Shown: positions 34,105-43,327 of the stretch, piece by piece
Position numbering within the stretch: the stretch's first letter is position 1
How the letters are laid out: every line of letters starts with the position of its first letter
NCBI RefSeq assembly: GCF_007003975.1
Contig: NZ_VFTC01000021.1
Coordinates: forward strand, 57,716 to 121,715
Direction: 5' to 3'
Length of the DNA: 64,000 bases
Source: Mesorhizobium sp. WSM4306
GTDB taxonomy: Bacteria; Pseudomonadota; Alphaproteobacteria; Rhizobiales; Rhizobiaceae
Translations under genes and position numbers: made by a program
The notes under the pieces: generated by a model
Told to the model about the DNA's origin: nothing
The model's input: the letters and a program-made list of their open reading frames with translations, nothing else
The model's database searches: none

Positions 34105-37100
34105 GAGAATTTCTTGAACATTTCGAGGTTGTAGGGATTTTCGACGCTTGCCGCCTTGAGCTTGAAGTCGGCGTACATGCCTTTCGTTCCCAGCCGCAGG
34201 CTGTAGACGTCGGACAGCGAGGTGCCGGTGAAGCGGCCGCCGCGCAGCATCCTCAGCCACGCCCAGCTTCCGGTCTCGTTGAGCATGATCTCGGGCGAGC
34301 CGTCGATCGGCTGAAAGGCGAGCGAGATGACACCGGTGCCGTCCTTGCCGGGCCAGGTCATCGGCTGCGGCCGCGTCGCATTGTTGAAATAGACCAGGTT
34401 CTGGCCGTCGAGATTGAGGGTGACGCGGGTGACGTTGGGCGACAGGTCCGTCGGCTCCAGCGTGAACGCCATCACCGGACCCTGACCACCCGGGAAGAGA
34501 TCGTCGCGGATGCGCCGGGCCTGCTCGAAGGCGGCAAGCGCCGACGGGTCGAGGCCGAAATCGGCGCGCCATTTCCATGGCTGCGCCGAGGTGTCGACAT
34601 AGCCGAGCAGATGGTCGTTGATGAAGCTGTCGATCATGCCCGCTGGTCCAAACAGGCGGGCGAAGTCACGCACATTGACGTCGACCGCGCTGTCGGGGCT
34701 GAACGGATAACGGTCGTTGAGCGCGGCCTGGCAGAAGGGCAGGATGTCGGCGCGCCATATTGCGTTGAGCTCGGAGGCCACGGCCTTCTGCGTTAGCCCG
34801 CTGGTGTCGCCGGCGATGCCACTCAGCCAGGTGTTGACGGGGTCGGGCAGGATCTGCGCCTGCCTGGCGACGGCGCCGGTCAGCTCGGCCAGCCCGCCCT
34901 GTTTCTTGATCGCATCTTGCGGGTCGGGATTGGCGGTCACCGTCTGCAGCACATTGGACAGCGCCGTCAGCGCCACCACTGCGGCGTCAAGCGCCGGCGG
35001 CTGGCCATCGACCTCGGCAATCGTGCTCTTGAGCGGCTTGAAGTGCTCGGCCACCAGCGTGCCGGTCAGGTCGACCTCGCTCGCCGAGCCGGCGCGCGGC
35101 AACAACTTGGCGCCGGTCTTGACGATCTTGCCCAGCTTGCCGAGTTTGCCCAGCAGTTTGGAGCCGCCCTTCGCCGCCGCCTTGTCGTCGGTCGCCGGCG
35201 CCTCGTCGGAGCGGGTAAGGTCGACCTCCTGGACCACCGCCGTCAACAGCCGCTTTAACGCTGAATCGGCGCTGGACAGGTCCTTCAGATTCTCGCTGGC
35301 AATGTTGAGGTCGCTCAGCGGCGCCAGCCGCATGTCGCGCAGGAAGCTGTCCCACTGCGCGATGTAGTCGTCATAGTAGAGCTTCAGAATGTCTTCCGAC
35401 AGCGCCGACACCGAGGTCTCGGAATTCTCCGAGCAGCCGCCGGCAAACACCGCGCGGTCGAGTGCCGCCTGGGCGGCGACATCCTCGACCCGGTCGAGTA
35501 TCGCATCGTGGAAACCGTCATAGGTAAAGGCGCCCGATATGCCGACGCGCAGCGTCTTGTCCGAGCGTCGCGAAAACACCTTGGCGCCGTTCGGGCCGGC
35601 GAAATTGGCGGGGATCCATTCCTTCAATCCGGCCACCGCCGGATCGGCCAGCAGCTGCTTGTAGGCGCGCGCCGGCAACGAGATCGTGCACACCGTCTTC
35701 AACGCTTCGGCGACCAGCGCCTGGTCGGGTGCGATGTAGCTGTCGTCGACCGCCATGCGGCGGATCGCAGCCAGCTGGTGTTCTTCGGCATCGGCGGTCG
35801 GGAAGGGTGCGGCCGGCGCGAATTCGGGCAGGTCGTTCACCCACCAATTCTCAACGAAATCGGAGTCCATCTGCGACAGGCCGGTCATCATGCGGTAGGT
35901 CTTGAGCGCGCCAAGCATGAAATCCGGATCGCGGATCTGCCGCCACATCGTTGCTTCGAGCAGCGCCACCATGCGCGGCTCGAGCACGTTGCGCAAAGCG
36001 TGGTCATAGGTGTCGGTCTGCGCCCGCATTAGCTCGGCGGAAGCCGATGGCCCGAGCAGATCTTGCGCCTTGTCGGGAGGCGCGGTCCTGGCATTGGCGA
36101 CCTCGTCCATGGCGTTGAGGGCAACGTCCATCGCCGGCTGCTGCACCGAGGCCGGCGTCGCGGCCGCCGACGTCAGCGGCGCCTGCAATGCCTCGAACTG
36201 GCCGGCCTGCGCGGCAATCGCATTGCGGTTGTCATAGTAGGACCAGGTGAACAGCGAACCGGCCAGGATGGCGGCAGCCGCGCAGGCAGCGGCGGCACCG
36301 CGCCAGATCCAGCTGCGGCGGCGCTGCGCCAGCGGATCGAACGTGCCGAGCCCGGCCTCCTTGAAGATCACTTCGGTCAGAAGGTTCTTGAGGAAGAAGC
36401 TGCGCTTCTCAAAACGCTGCGTCGGCATCGAGCGTCGCGCCGGCAGGCCGAAAGAAGAGGCGAGTGCTGCGGTCAGCCGGTCGATCGGCGCGCCTTCCTG
36501 GGTCGCCGAGGTCAGATAGAGGCCGCGCAGCCAAGCCGCCTCCTCGTAACGGCTTTCGCCGAACATCGCCTCGACCAGCACCTGGATCGGCTCGGACAGG
36601 CTTTGCAGCTGTGCGGGAAAGCGGAAGATCTCGGCCCGCTCGGCGAGCTTGTCCTCATCTTCCAGCCGCGGCACCAGCCGTTTTTCGAGCTCTCGCGACA
36701 GGGTGGTGATTTCGCCCGCGATGGTCTTGGCGTCGACGCGCGCGTCGAGAGGGAAGGTCGTCCCCCACACCTGTTCGCGCGCCAGCGTCGACAGGCCGCC
36801 GAAGAAAGCCTCGAAGCCTCTTATCAGATCGGCCTTGGTCAGCATGAGATAGACTGGCAAGCGGATTTCCAAGCGCTCTTCGAGCTCGGCCAGTCGCCTG
36901 CGGATCTTGCGGCCATGCGCCTTGACGGCTTCGTCGCCCTCGGAGAGCGCATCGATCCCAAGTGCGACGATGACGCCGTTCAGCGCTCGCCGGCCGCGAT
37001 GCTTCTTCAACAGGTCGAGGAAGCCCAGCCATTCGGCGGCGTCGACATCGGGCTGGCTCTCCTGCTGGACATAGCGGCCGGCAGTGTCGATCATCACCGC

Positions 37101-37625
37101 GTTTTCGGAGAAGAACCAGTCGCAGTTGCGGGTGCCGCCGATCCCTTGCAGATCGTCGGTCAGGTCGATCGGAAAGTTGAGCCCGGACTGGCGCAGCGCC
37201 GTCGTCTTGCCGGTCGCCGGCGGGCCGACGATCACATACCACGGCATCTCGCGCAGGAATTTGCGGCCGCCGAGCTTGCGCCGCTTCAGCTCGACCATCA
37301 CGTCCTGGAATTTGGCGCCGACGGCGGCGACGTTCTCCTCGCCGGGGCTGAGCCGCCTTTCCTCGACGGGTGCTGCGATCTCGGCGACGAACATGCGGTT
37401 GGCGCGGATCGCGCGGCGCTGCGCGACGATCAGCCAGATCAGCCAGAAGATCACCAGAAGCGCGATGATGACGATGCGCACCGTTTCCGACGCCATCGGC
37501 ACATAGTCGCCGACCCGCACGATCGGGCCGAACACCCAGATGATCAGCGACAGCAGCGCCAGCCCGATCAGCGTCCACAGGAAACGCGATGTCAGGACCG
37601 CCCAGAGGAAGCGCAGGATGAACAT
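34086..37625 (-). CDS. tssM: T6SS membrane-complex protein TssM (IcmF), copy 2
   Basis: A 1179-aa protein with two N-terminal membrane helices (about 1-35 and 48-68), Walker A GPPATGKT (134-141), a third helix (about 430-455) and the large periplasmic region. A low-complexity Lys/Gly-rich piece (KGGSKLLGKLGKLGKIVK) interrupts the periplasmic part around residue 830. I start at ATG 37625, one base after the tssL stop; the frame runs to 37673. It is clearly homologous to the copy at 19030 (shared FDGVF-, GTRNCDWWF-type blocks) but widely diverged, so the duplication is old or the copies have separate origins. Confidence 0.93.
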   Translation of the reverse strand: MFILRFLWAVLTSRFLWTLIGLALLSLIIWVFGPIVRVGDYVPMASETVRIVIIALLVIFWLIWLIVAQRRAIRANRMFVAEIAAPVEERRLSPGEENVAAVGAKFQDVMVELKRRKLGGRKFLREMPWYVIVGPPATGKTTALRQSGLNFPIDLTDDLQGIGGTRNCDWFFSENAVMIDTAGRYVQQESQPDVDAAEWLGFLDLLKKHRGRRALNGVIVALGIDALSEGDEAVKAHGRKIRRRLAELEERLEIRLPVYLMLTKADLIRGFEAFFGGLSTLAREQVWGTTFPLDARVDAKTIAGEITTLSRELEKRLVPRLEDEDKLAERAEIFRFPAQLQSLSEPIQVLVEAMFGESRYEEAAWLRGLYLTSATQEGAPIDRLTAALASSFGLPARRSMPTQRFEKRSFFLKNLLTEVIFKEAGLGTFDPLAQRRRSWIWRGAAAACAAAAILAGSLFTWSYYDNRNAIAAQAGQFEALQAPLTSAAATPASVQQPAMDVALNAMDEVANARTAPPDKAQDLLGPSASAELMRAQTDTYDHALRNVLEPRMVALLEATMWRQIRDPDFMLGALKTYRMMTGLSQMDSDFVENWWVNDLPEFAPAAPFPTADAEEHQLAAIRRMAVDDSYIAPDQALVAEALKTVCTISLPARAYKQLLADPAVAGLKEWIPANFAGPNGAKVFSRRSDKTLRVGISGAFTYDGFHDAILDRVEDVAAQAALDRAVFAGGCSENSETSVSALSEDILKLYYDDYIAQWDSFLRDMRLAPLSDLNIASENLKDLSSADSALKRLLTAVVQEVDLTRSDEAPATDDKAAAKGGSKLLGKLGKLGKIVKTGAKLLPRAGSASEVDLTGTLVAEHFKPLKSTIAEVDGQPPALDAAVVALTALSNVLQTVTANPDPQDAIKKQGGLAELTGAVARQAQILPDPVNTWLSGIAGDTSGLTQKAVASELNAIWRADILPFCQAALNDRYPFSPDSAVDVNVRDFARLFGPAGMIDSFINDHLLGYVDTSAQPWKWRADFGLDPSALAAFEQARRIRDDLFPGGQGPVMAFTLEPTDLSPNVTRVTLNLDGQNLVYFNNATRPQPMTWPGKDGTGVISLAFQPIDGSPEIMLNETGSWAWLRMLRGGRFTGTSLSDVYSLRLGTKGMYADFKLKAASVENPYNLEMFKKFSCPPQI

Positions 37626-37626
37626 G

Positions 37627-38961
37627 TCACAGCCTCTTCTCGACCAGCACTTCGACGCGGCGGTTGAGCGCACGGCCTTCCCGCGTGGAGTTGTCGGCCA
37701 CTGGATCGCTTTCGGCGCGGCCTTCGGAAGTTATGCTCTCCTTCGGCACGCCGGCTTGTATCAGAAGCTCGGCTATTGTCTCGGCGCGCGCCTCCGACAG
37801 GCGCTGGTTGCTGGCAAGCGGGTTCGATCTTTGCAGGCGCACATTGTCGGTATGGCCAACAACGGTGATCTTTCCGATCAGGTCCTTGTTGTCCAGGATC
37901 ACCTTGGCGATTGACTCGATCAGGGGCTCATAGCCCTGGGTGAGTGTCGGACGCGACGATTGGAAAAGTTCGGGGCTGGAAGCCTGGATAACGAGCTTGG
38001 CCAGCGAGACGCTCTCCGTGCCGCTCAGAGCTCTTCTCGTTTCCGCCGGCGCTGCCTTCTGAAATTCCGGTAGCAGCGCATAGTCGACGGCAACCGGCAG
38101 AGGCGGCGGAGCGTCGGCCTTGGGTGCCGCGCGGGTGACGTCGGCGCGTGTCGGCGGCGGCAAGGCACGCACCAGCGCCGAAAGCTCGACCGCCTGGCTG
38201 CTCAGGCCCATCGACAGGCCGACATGGATGGCTGTGGCGATCACCGCTGCCGCCACCGCCATCACCCAGATCGGCACGATGAAGCGCTGCGGTTCGTCGG
38301 ACGCGATCACGCCTCTCCAGTTGGGCGACAACGGTGCGCCTTCGGCGTCGCTGTCGCGCAGGAAGCGCGCCGCCGCCACGCGCACGGCATTGAGCGAGCG
38401 GTCGCCGGAACGGCCCGGCACCCGGTATTTGCCGCGAAAGCCGAGCGCCATGCAGTGATATTGCAGCTCCAGCATCTCGCGGTCGCGGTTGGGGTGGCGC
38501 TCGAGCTCTTCGAGGCGGGCAAAGAATTGCGCGCCTGCGTCGACGTCACCGCGCAGCATCACCACCAGCGGCTGGCGCGGCCAGGCGCTGGCGCCGCCCC
38601 ACGGCGTGTTCAGCGCGAGGTCATCGAGAAGCGCCGCCACCAGCCACGCCGCCTGGTCGGCGCGCTCGAGCGACGAGCCTTGCGCCATCGTGGCATCGCG
38701 GCAGCGCACGAGCTCGTCGAGCAGCCTCGTGCGCAGCGCTTCCGGATTTTCCGGCGGCAGCGCGTTTTCCAGTTCGGGCGCAAATTCCAGCAAGGGTGAG
38801 AACGCGTTGACGAGCACGTTCGGATGCGCACGCGATGAGCGCTTTGCTGTCACACCCGAGGCCGGCAACGGCATGGCGCGCGGCGTCGGCGCTCCGCTCA
38901 GACGGATGCGCGTACGCTCCCGATCCTCGGACAGTCCGAATGGATCGTCCCTGCTCATCAT
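37627..38961 (-). CDS. tssL: T6SS membrane-complex protein TssL (DotU) with C-terminal OmpA domain, copy 2
   Basis: A 444-aa fusion: DotU bundle (about 45-210, with LARCRDATMAQGSSLERADQAAWLVAALLDD-type helices), a membrane helix (about 228-250, PIWVMAVAAAVIATAIHVGL) and an OmpA-like domain (about 325-444) with LFQSSRPTLT, VGHTDNVRLQ and NRRVEVLV. It lacks the Pro/Arg-rich N-terminal tail of the first copy. The gene is one base before tssM and one base after tssK. Confidence 0.92.
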   Translation of the reverse strand: MMSRDDPFGLSEDRERTRIRLSGAPTPRAMPLPASGVTAKRSSRAHPNVLVNAFSPLLEFAPELENALPPENPEALRTRLLDELVRCRDATMAQGSSLERADQAAWLVAALLDDLALNTPWGGASAWPRQPLVVMLRGDVDAGAQFFARLEELERHPNRDREMLELQYHCMALGFRGKYRVPGRSGDRSLNAVRVAAARFLRDSDAEGAPLSPNWRGVIASDEPQRFIVPIWVMAVAAAVIATAIHVGLSMGLSSQAVELSALVRALPPPTRADVTRAAPKADAPPPLPVAVDYALLPEFQKAAPAETRRALSGTESVSLAKLVIQASSPELFQSSRPTLTQGYEPLIESIAKVILDNKDLIGKITVVGHTDNVRLQRSNPLASNQRLSEARAETIAELLIQAGVPKESITSEGRAESDPVADNSTREGRALNRRVEVLVEKRL

Positions 38962-38962
38962 C

Positions 38963-40297
38963 TCACCTGTTGACCGAGTAACAGTCGACCTGCGGTTCGC
39001 TGGGCAGTACGCCCGAAACGCCGATCACAAAGCCGGGCGCTTCAAGCAGCGAGGCCCAATGCTCGCTTTTCTGGTCGAGCTCGAGGCATAGCCGGTCGCC
39101 GTCATAGGGAATTTCGCGCGGCTGCGAATGCAATGGCTTCAGCGGAATGCCGGGCAGGCGCGATTTCCACAGCCCTTCGAATTCGCTGGCCGAACCGACC
39201 GTCGCCTGATTGACGAAAATCTTGCGCAAGGCATCCTCCGACAGTTCGGAGCCGATCCGCACCACGATCCGGCTCGCCACCAGAAGCTTTGGGTTGTCGA
39301 TGCGGATCTTCCACACATTGGTGGCATGCCGCATGACCGGCAGCGCGCGCGATTTCGGCTCGATGTAGCGCAGGCTGAGGATCAGCGAGCGCAGCGCGTC
39401 GGCCAGTGCCGAATAGGCCGGGCCTGGCGCCATGTGGTCGTAAACAGGCAGTTCGCCGAGCCGCCGCGCGCTCGAGCCGTAGGTCGCCATCGAGCCGGCA
39501 AGGCCAGCAAGCTCCATATAGACCTCGGCCGGATGGAAGACGTCCTGCGCCAGCATATGCGCCAGCCGCGGCCGCGCGGCGTTGACCAGATTGAGGATCA
39601 AAAGATCCTCGACGCTGCGCCCGGGGCCACCCAGCACCATCTTGCCATGCGCCTCGGCGATCTGGTCGAGGCCGGTGACCACCTCCTGCAGCAGGCGGCT
39701 GTACCAGGAGGCCGCGCCGATGACCAAGGTCGGCGGCAGGAATGTATCGTCGAGCGCCACGCCGCCATCGGCGCGCACGCCCTTGAGCTCGCCCACCGGC
39801 AACGCGGTGTAGCCGCCGACCGCCGTTCCCGGCGCCAGCAACAGTGCCTGCGGCCGCGCGATCTCGATTTCCTCCGGGTCGGAGCCGCCATGCACGGCGT
39901 CGCGCACCGACACGATCCGGCCGCGATAGCGCGCGCCGGAGGGCTCGGCATGGGCAGGATCGAAGCCGACGCCGCCGGGCGGTTCGAGCGGCAGCGCGAT
40001 CAGCACCGGCCCCGCGCCCATCTCCGGCGTCACCGCAAGCGGCCGCGGCGCATCCATCGTTTCGGGGATCGCAAACGGCGTCCCGTCGGGAAAGATGCCG
40101 CGCGCCGAAAGCACCGAGATCTGGCCGGCATCGAGCAGCGCCTGATCGAGCGTCAGCGTCCGAAAGCCGAACGTATGCAGATGCCCGGCCTGCAAGGCGC
40201 CGCGCACCGTCGCCTCGAAGAAGCGGTCTTGTTGCTGGAAATGCTGGGTGCGCAGGAAAAGCCCCTCCGACCACAGCACCCTGTTTGCATCGCTCAT
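38963..40297 (-). CDS. tssK: T6SS baseplate protein TssK
   Basis: A 444-aa protein with the diagnostic N-terminus VLWSEGLFLRTQHFQQQDRFFE of TssK and typical internal blocks (GGYTALPVGEL, HPAEVYMELAGLAGSMATYG, AVYDHMAPGPAY-like). TssK trimers connect the baseplate wedges to the membrane complex. It is the only tssK in the window, so both TssM/TssL sets would have to dock to it. Confidence 0.95.
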   Translation of the reverse strand: MSDANRVLWSEGLFLRTQHFQQQDRFFEATVRGALQAGHLHTFGFRTLTLDQALLDAGQISVLSARGIFPDGTPFAIPETMDAPRPLAVTPEMGAGPVLIALPLEPPGGVGFDPAHAEPSGARYRGRIVSVRDAVHGGSDPEEIEIARPQALLLAPGTAVGGYTALPVGELKGVRADGGVALDDTFLPPTLVIGAASWYSRLLQEVVTGLDQIAEAHGKMVLGGPGRSVEDLLILNLVNAARPRLAHMLAQDVFHPAEVYMELAGLAGSMATYGSSARRLGELPVYDHMAPGPAYSALADALRSLILSLRYIEPKSRALPVMRHATNVWKIRIDNPKLLVASRIVVRIGSELSEDALRKIFVNQATVGSASEFEGLWKSRLPGIPLKPLHSQPREIPYDGDRLCLELDQKSEHWASLLEAPGFVIGVSGVLPSEPQVDCYSVNR

Positions 40298-40355
40298 GCC
40301 GGCACTCTCTGCTTCCTGCTCATCACATTGGCGCGGCTTTGCGGACCTTTCGCCG

Positions 40356-40808
40356 CTAGGCGGAAATGCCGCCGCTGCCGAGCTTCACATTGACGGTGAA
40401 CTTCGATCCCGGCGAAACCGACTTGGTCGTGCGCCAGGTGCGTCCGGTGGGTTCCCTGATCAGCGCGACGAAGCCGAGCGCGGCCACTTCGGGTTCGACC
40501 GTGATCGTCTTCGACGCGGTCTTGCCGGGCCCGACGGAAATCGTGTCGGAGCCGACGAGATCGCCGCCAAGGGCCGCGCCAGCACCGCCCTGCAGGGCAA
40601 AATAATCGGCCGAGTTGAAGGCGCTAGTGCTCTTCAGACGCAGGACCATGACGGTCACCGGCCTGTCGCCGCCGCCCGGTCCAGGGTTCATGCCGGCGCC
40701 GCCGGCCAGATTGACCGTTATGACGGATGGTTTAGGCGGGCCGCTCTGGCAAGCCGTCAGCAATCCTGTCGCGCCCAAGGCAAGAATGAATTCGCGTCTG
40801 TCGATCAT
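40356..40808 (-). CDS. tssJ: T6SS outer-membrane lipoprotein TssJ, with twin-arginine-like signal
   Basis: A 150-aa lipoprotein with lipobox LLTAC (Cys about 20) and a beta-sandwich body (VTVMVLRLKSTSAFNSADYFAL is typical of TssJ). The signal peptide starts MIDRREFILALGATG, which contains a twin-arginine pattern (RREF). TssJ tethers TssM to the outer membrane. It is the only tssJ seen. The 58-base gap to tssK is one of the larger gaps in this operon. Confidence 0.9.
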   Translation of the reverse strand: MIDRREFILALGATGLLTACQSGPPKPSVITVNLAGGAGMNPGPGGGDRPVTVMVLRLKSTSAFNSADYFALQGGAGAALGGDLVGSDTISVGPGKTASKTITVEPEVAALGFVALIREPTGRTWRTTKSVSPGSKFTVNVKLGSGGISA

Positions 40809-40811
40809 GTC

Positions 40812-42287
40812 CTAGTCCTCCTCATAAGCGTCCCTAAAATCAGCGCCGATTTCGCCCAGAAAGCGTGTCTCGGCGCTGTGAGCGATTTCACGGTGGCGTT
40901 TCTGGTACAGTTCCCAGAGCTTGGCGCCGCGCCCGCCGGTCAGCAGATTGCCGATGGGCGAACTCGACTTCAGTTCCTGCTCGATCGCTGCCGGATCGAA
41001 GCGGTCGATCATGCGCTTGAGCGCGCCCTGCACGCCGCGCCAGGCGCGAACGTGATGCTGCGCGAGATCGCGCACCGCATCCTTGATCGCCGCTTCGGCG
41101 CCGAGGAAACCGGGGCTGCGGTCGGCCAGGATGGTCACCAGCGCATCGTCGACCGAGGGCAGGAATTTGAGCGGGTTGACTTCGGATGCGCCAACCACGG
41201 TTTGAGCGACGCGGGCGTTGCCCTTCTCTTCGGCGCGCTTGCGCAAAAGCTGCATCAGCCCTTCCATCATCAGCCGGTATTCGCGGCCGAATTTCTCCAT
41301 ATCGGCCACCGGATCGCTGCCGGGAAAATCGGCCTCGTCCATGCCCATGCCGCGCAGGAAGGCGGCGCGCAATTCCGCGTCCGACGGTCCGGCTGACAGC
41401 CGCGCCGCGACCTGCCGAACGGGGGCGCGATGTGGGGTCGGGGCTGGCGTTGGCGGCGATGGCTCGGCCGGGCGGACCGGCAGATCCCACGGCGCCGGAG
41501 AGGGAGCAGGCGAGGGCGTATCGATCGCGCTTTTATCCGTCACGCCTGCGTCAAGGCTGGTGGTCTCGGCAGGGCCAAAACCGAAGCCGTCATCGTAGGC
41601 CGGCGGCTTTTCGGAACTGGATCTGCTCGGCTCTCTCGACAGCGGCGTGGAGTCGAGGCCGAAGGGGTCGTCGAACAGCGGCTTGCCGCCGCCTTTGTCG
41701 GTGGCGGCCCCCGGCGCCGGCGTCGCCACCGGGTCGAGGCTGAATGGATCGTCGAACGCCTGCGAGCTGCGTTCGTCGGAGCGCGCGCGCGCGAATGCGC
41801 CGGGCACCGGCTTCTCGAACGGATCGGGCAGGTCGGCGGGTCGCGGCCGTCCCGGCTCTTCTTCGGTGGTAGACGAAAAGAAATCGTCGCCGCCGAGGCT
41901 GACCGGCGCCCGTGATGCCGCCAGTCTGGCATCCGGCACCGAAGGCCTGGAGGCCGGCGGTTCGGTCGTCGCTGTCTGCAGGTCGACCCATACGACATAG
42001 TCGCCCAGCCGCAGCCGCATGCCGCTTTGCAGCCGCGCCGAATTTCCCGCGCCGAGCGGGCTGGCGGCATCGTCGATGAACAGCCCGCTGCTGGAGGTGT
42101 CGGTGATGAAATAGCCGCCCTGCTTGCTGGTGATCTTGCAGTGGGCGCGCGAGACGAACATGTCGGGATCGTTGATCTGCCAGTCGGCGTCGGCGCTGCG
42201 GCCGATCACCAGTTCACCCTCGTCCAGCCGCGCCTGCCGCGTGACTTGCGCGCGTGGTCCTTGTTCGAGCGTCAGCAGCAGGCTCAT
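40812..42287 (-). CDS. tagH: FHA-domain protein of the T6SS (TagH/ImpI-like), copy 2
   Basis: A 491-aa protein: FHA domain (about 20-100; SRAHCKI, TDTSSSGLFIDD), then a Pro/Asp-rich linker (about 110-300) with repeated FDDPF.LD motifs (DDPFSLDPV, DDPFGLDST), then the TagH C-terminal domain (about 330-480; NPLKFLPSVDDALVTIL, HHVRAWRGVQGALKRMIDRFDP). In the conserved FHA stretch the glycine that follows the SRxH loop is less canonical than in copy 1. Its start overlaps the tssG stop (ATGA). Confidence 0.88.
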   Translation of the reverse strand: MSLLLTLEQGPRAQVTRQARLDEGELVIGRSADADWQINDPDMFVSRAHCKITSKQGGYFITDTSSSGLFIDDAASPLGAGNSARLQSGMRLRLGDYVVWVDLQTATTEPPASRPSVPDARLAASRAPVSLGGDDFFSSTTEEEPGRPRPADLPDPFEKPVPGAFARARSDERSSQAFDDPFSLDPVATPAPGAATDKGGGKPLFDDPFGLDSTPLSREPSRSSSEKPPAYDDGFGFGPAETTSLDAGVTDKSAIDTPSPAPSPAPWDLPVRPAEPSPPTPAPTPHRAPVRQVAARLSAGPSDAELRAAFLRGMGMDEADFPGSDPVADMEKFGREYRLMMEGLMQLLRKRAEEKGNARVAQTVVGASEVNPLKFLPSVDDALVTILADRSPGFLGAEAAIKDAVRDLAQHHVRAWRGVQGALKRMIDRFDPAAIEQELKSSSPIGNLLTGGRGAKLWELYQKRHREIAHSAETRFLGEIGADFRDAYEED

Positions 42288-43327
42288 GCCGCCACCTCTT
42301 CCCGCCAGCCGACGATGGTCCGCAGCCGCATGTCATCGGCATCTCCCCGCTCAGGATTGCGCGCCAGCCAGGTGGTGCGGGCGAGCTGGACGGTGCCGAG
42401 CTTCGCCGGCGGCACTGCCTTTGCCGCAAGTACGATCCTCAGATCGACATCGATGGTCTCGCCGATCAGGTCGCGCACCGCCTGCTTCAACAGCTTCAGC
42501 CGCTCGCCGCCCGGCAGGAAGGCCTTGTAATCCTTGTAGCTCAGCGCGCCGATGCGCAGCTCGATCCGGCTCTGCCGGCTGAAGCTGCGCGGGCCGATCG
42601 TGGCGCTTCGGCCGAGCGTGGCATAGCTGCCGGCAAGCCGCGTCTGCAGCGCCTTGGGGATGGTCAGCCAGGCGGCGACAAACTCCTTCAGCACCACCGG
42701 CACCTTGAAGGCTTCGGCGAGGAACAGGGTCAGCCGCTCGGGGCCGTCGACTTGGGCAGCGAGCGAAGCGGCCTGCCGAAGTTTTACCGTATCGAGTTCG
42801 GCATCCTGCGTGCCCGGCAGACCGATACCGGCCATCGCTTCCAGCATGGAGCGGACGCGGCCGCCGACCCCGCGTTCGACCTGCACCGCCGGATGCGCAT
42901 CCGCCCAGGCGCGATAGTAGAGCGCAATCATCCGGTGCTGCAGGATGTTGACGAAATCGACGAAGGTCGTGTCGCTCGTCTGCCGTGCCTCGGCACCCGC
43001 ATACCAGCGTTGCGACAGGCGATCGAGCACCCAGCGCGTCAGATGCAGCGGCATCGGCCCTTCGGGGCCGAGCAGGCCGAGATTGTTGACCGTAACGCGC
43101 GCCGGCGACTTGTCCGTCGGCTCGCGAAAATCCACCACATCCTGCACCGCGAAGGACAGCCGCACATTCTGGCCGAGCCTTGCCGGCTCGCGGTCCGGCC
43201 GGCCGGAATGGCCGAACAGGCCGCCTTGCCGTTCCAGCCGGCGCAGCAGTTCGAAGAAGTCGAAACTCTCGGACAGGGTTGCGGCTCGCTCTAGATCAGG
43301 TAGCGATTGCCGGGCGTCATCGGCCAT
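42284..43327 (-). CDS. tssG: T6SS baseplate protein TssG
   Basis: A 347-aa protein with the TssG opening FDFFELLRRLERQGGLFGHSGRPDREPARLGQ and the conserved NNLGLLGPEGPMPLHLTRWVLDR and FVDFVNILQHRMIALYYRAWADAHP. TssG joins TssF in the baseplate wedge. I start at ATG 43327, which overlaps the tssF stop by 37 bases; the frame remains open to 43861 only as a tssF shadow. Confidence 0.95.
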   Translation of the reverse strand: MADDARQSLPDLERAATLSESFDFFELLRRLERQGGLFGHSGRPDREPARLGQNVRLSFAVQDVVDFREPTDKSPARVTVNNLGLLGPEGPMPLHLTRWVLDRLSQRWYAGAEARQTSDTTFVDFVNILQHRMIALYYRAWADAHPAVQVERGVGGRVRSMLEAMAGIGLPGTQDAELDTVKLRQAASLAAQVDGPERLTLFLAEAFKVPVVLKEFVAAWLTIPKALQTRLAGSYATLGRSATIGPRSFSRQSRIELRIGALSYKDYKAFLPGGERLKLLKQAVRDLIGETIDVDLRIVLAAKAVPPAKLGTVQLARTTWLARNPERGDADDMRLRTIVGWREEVAA

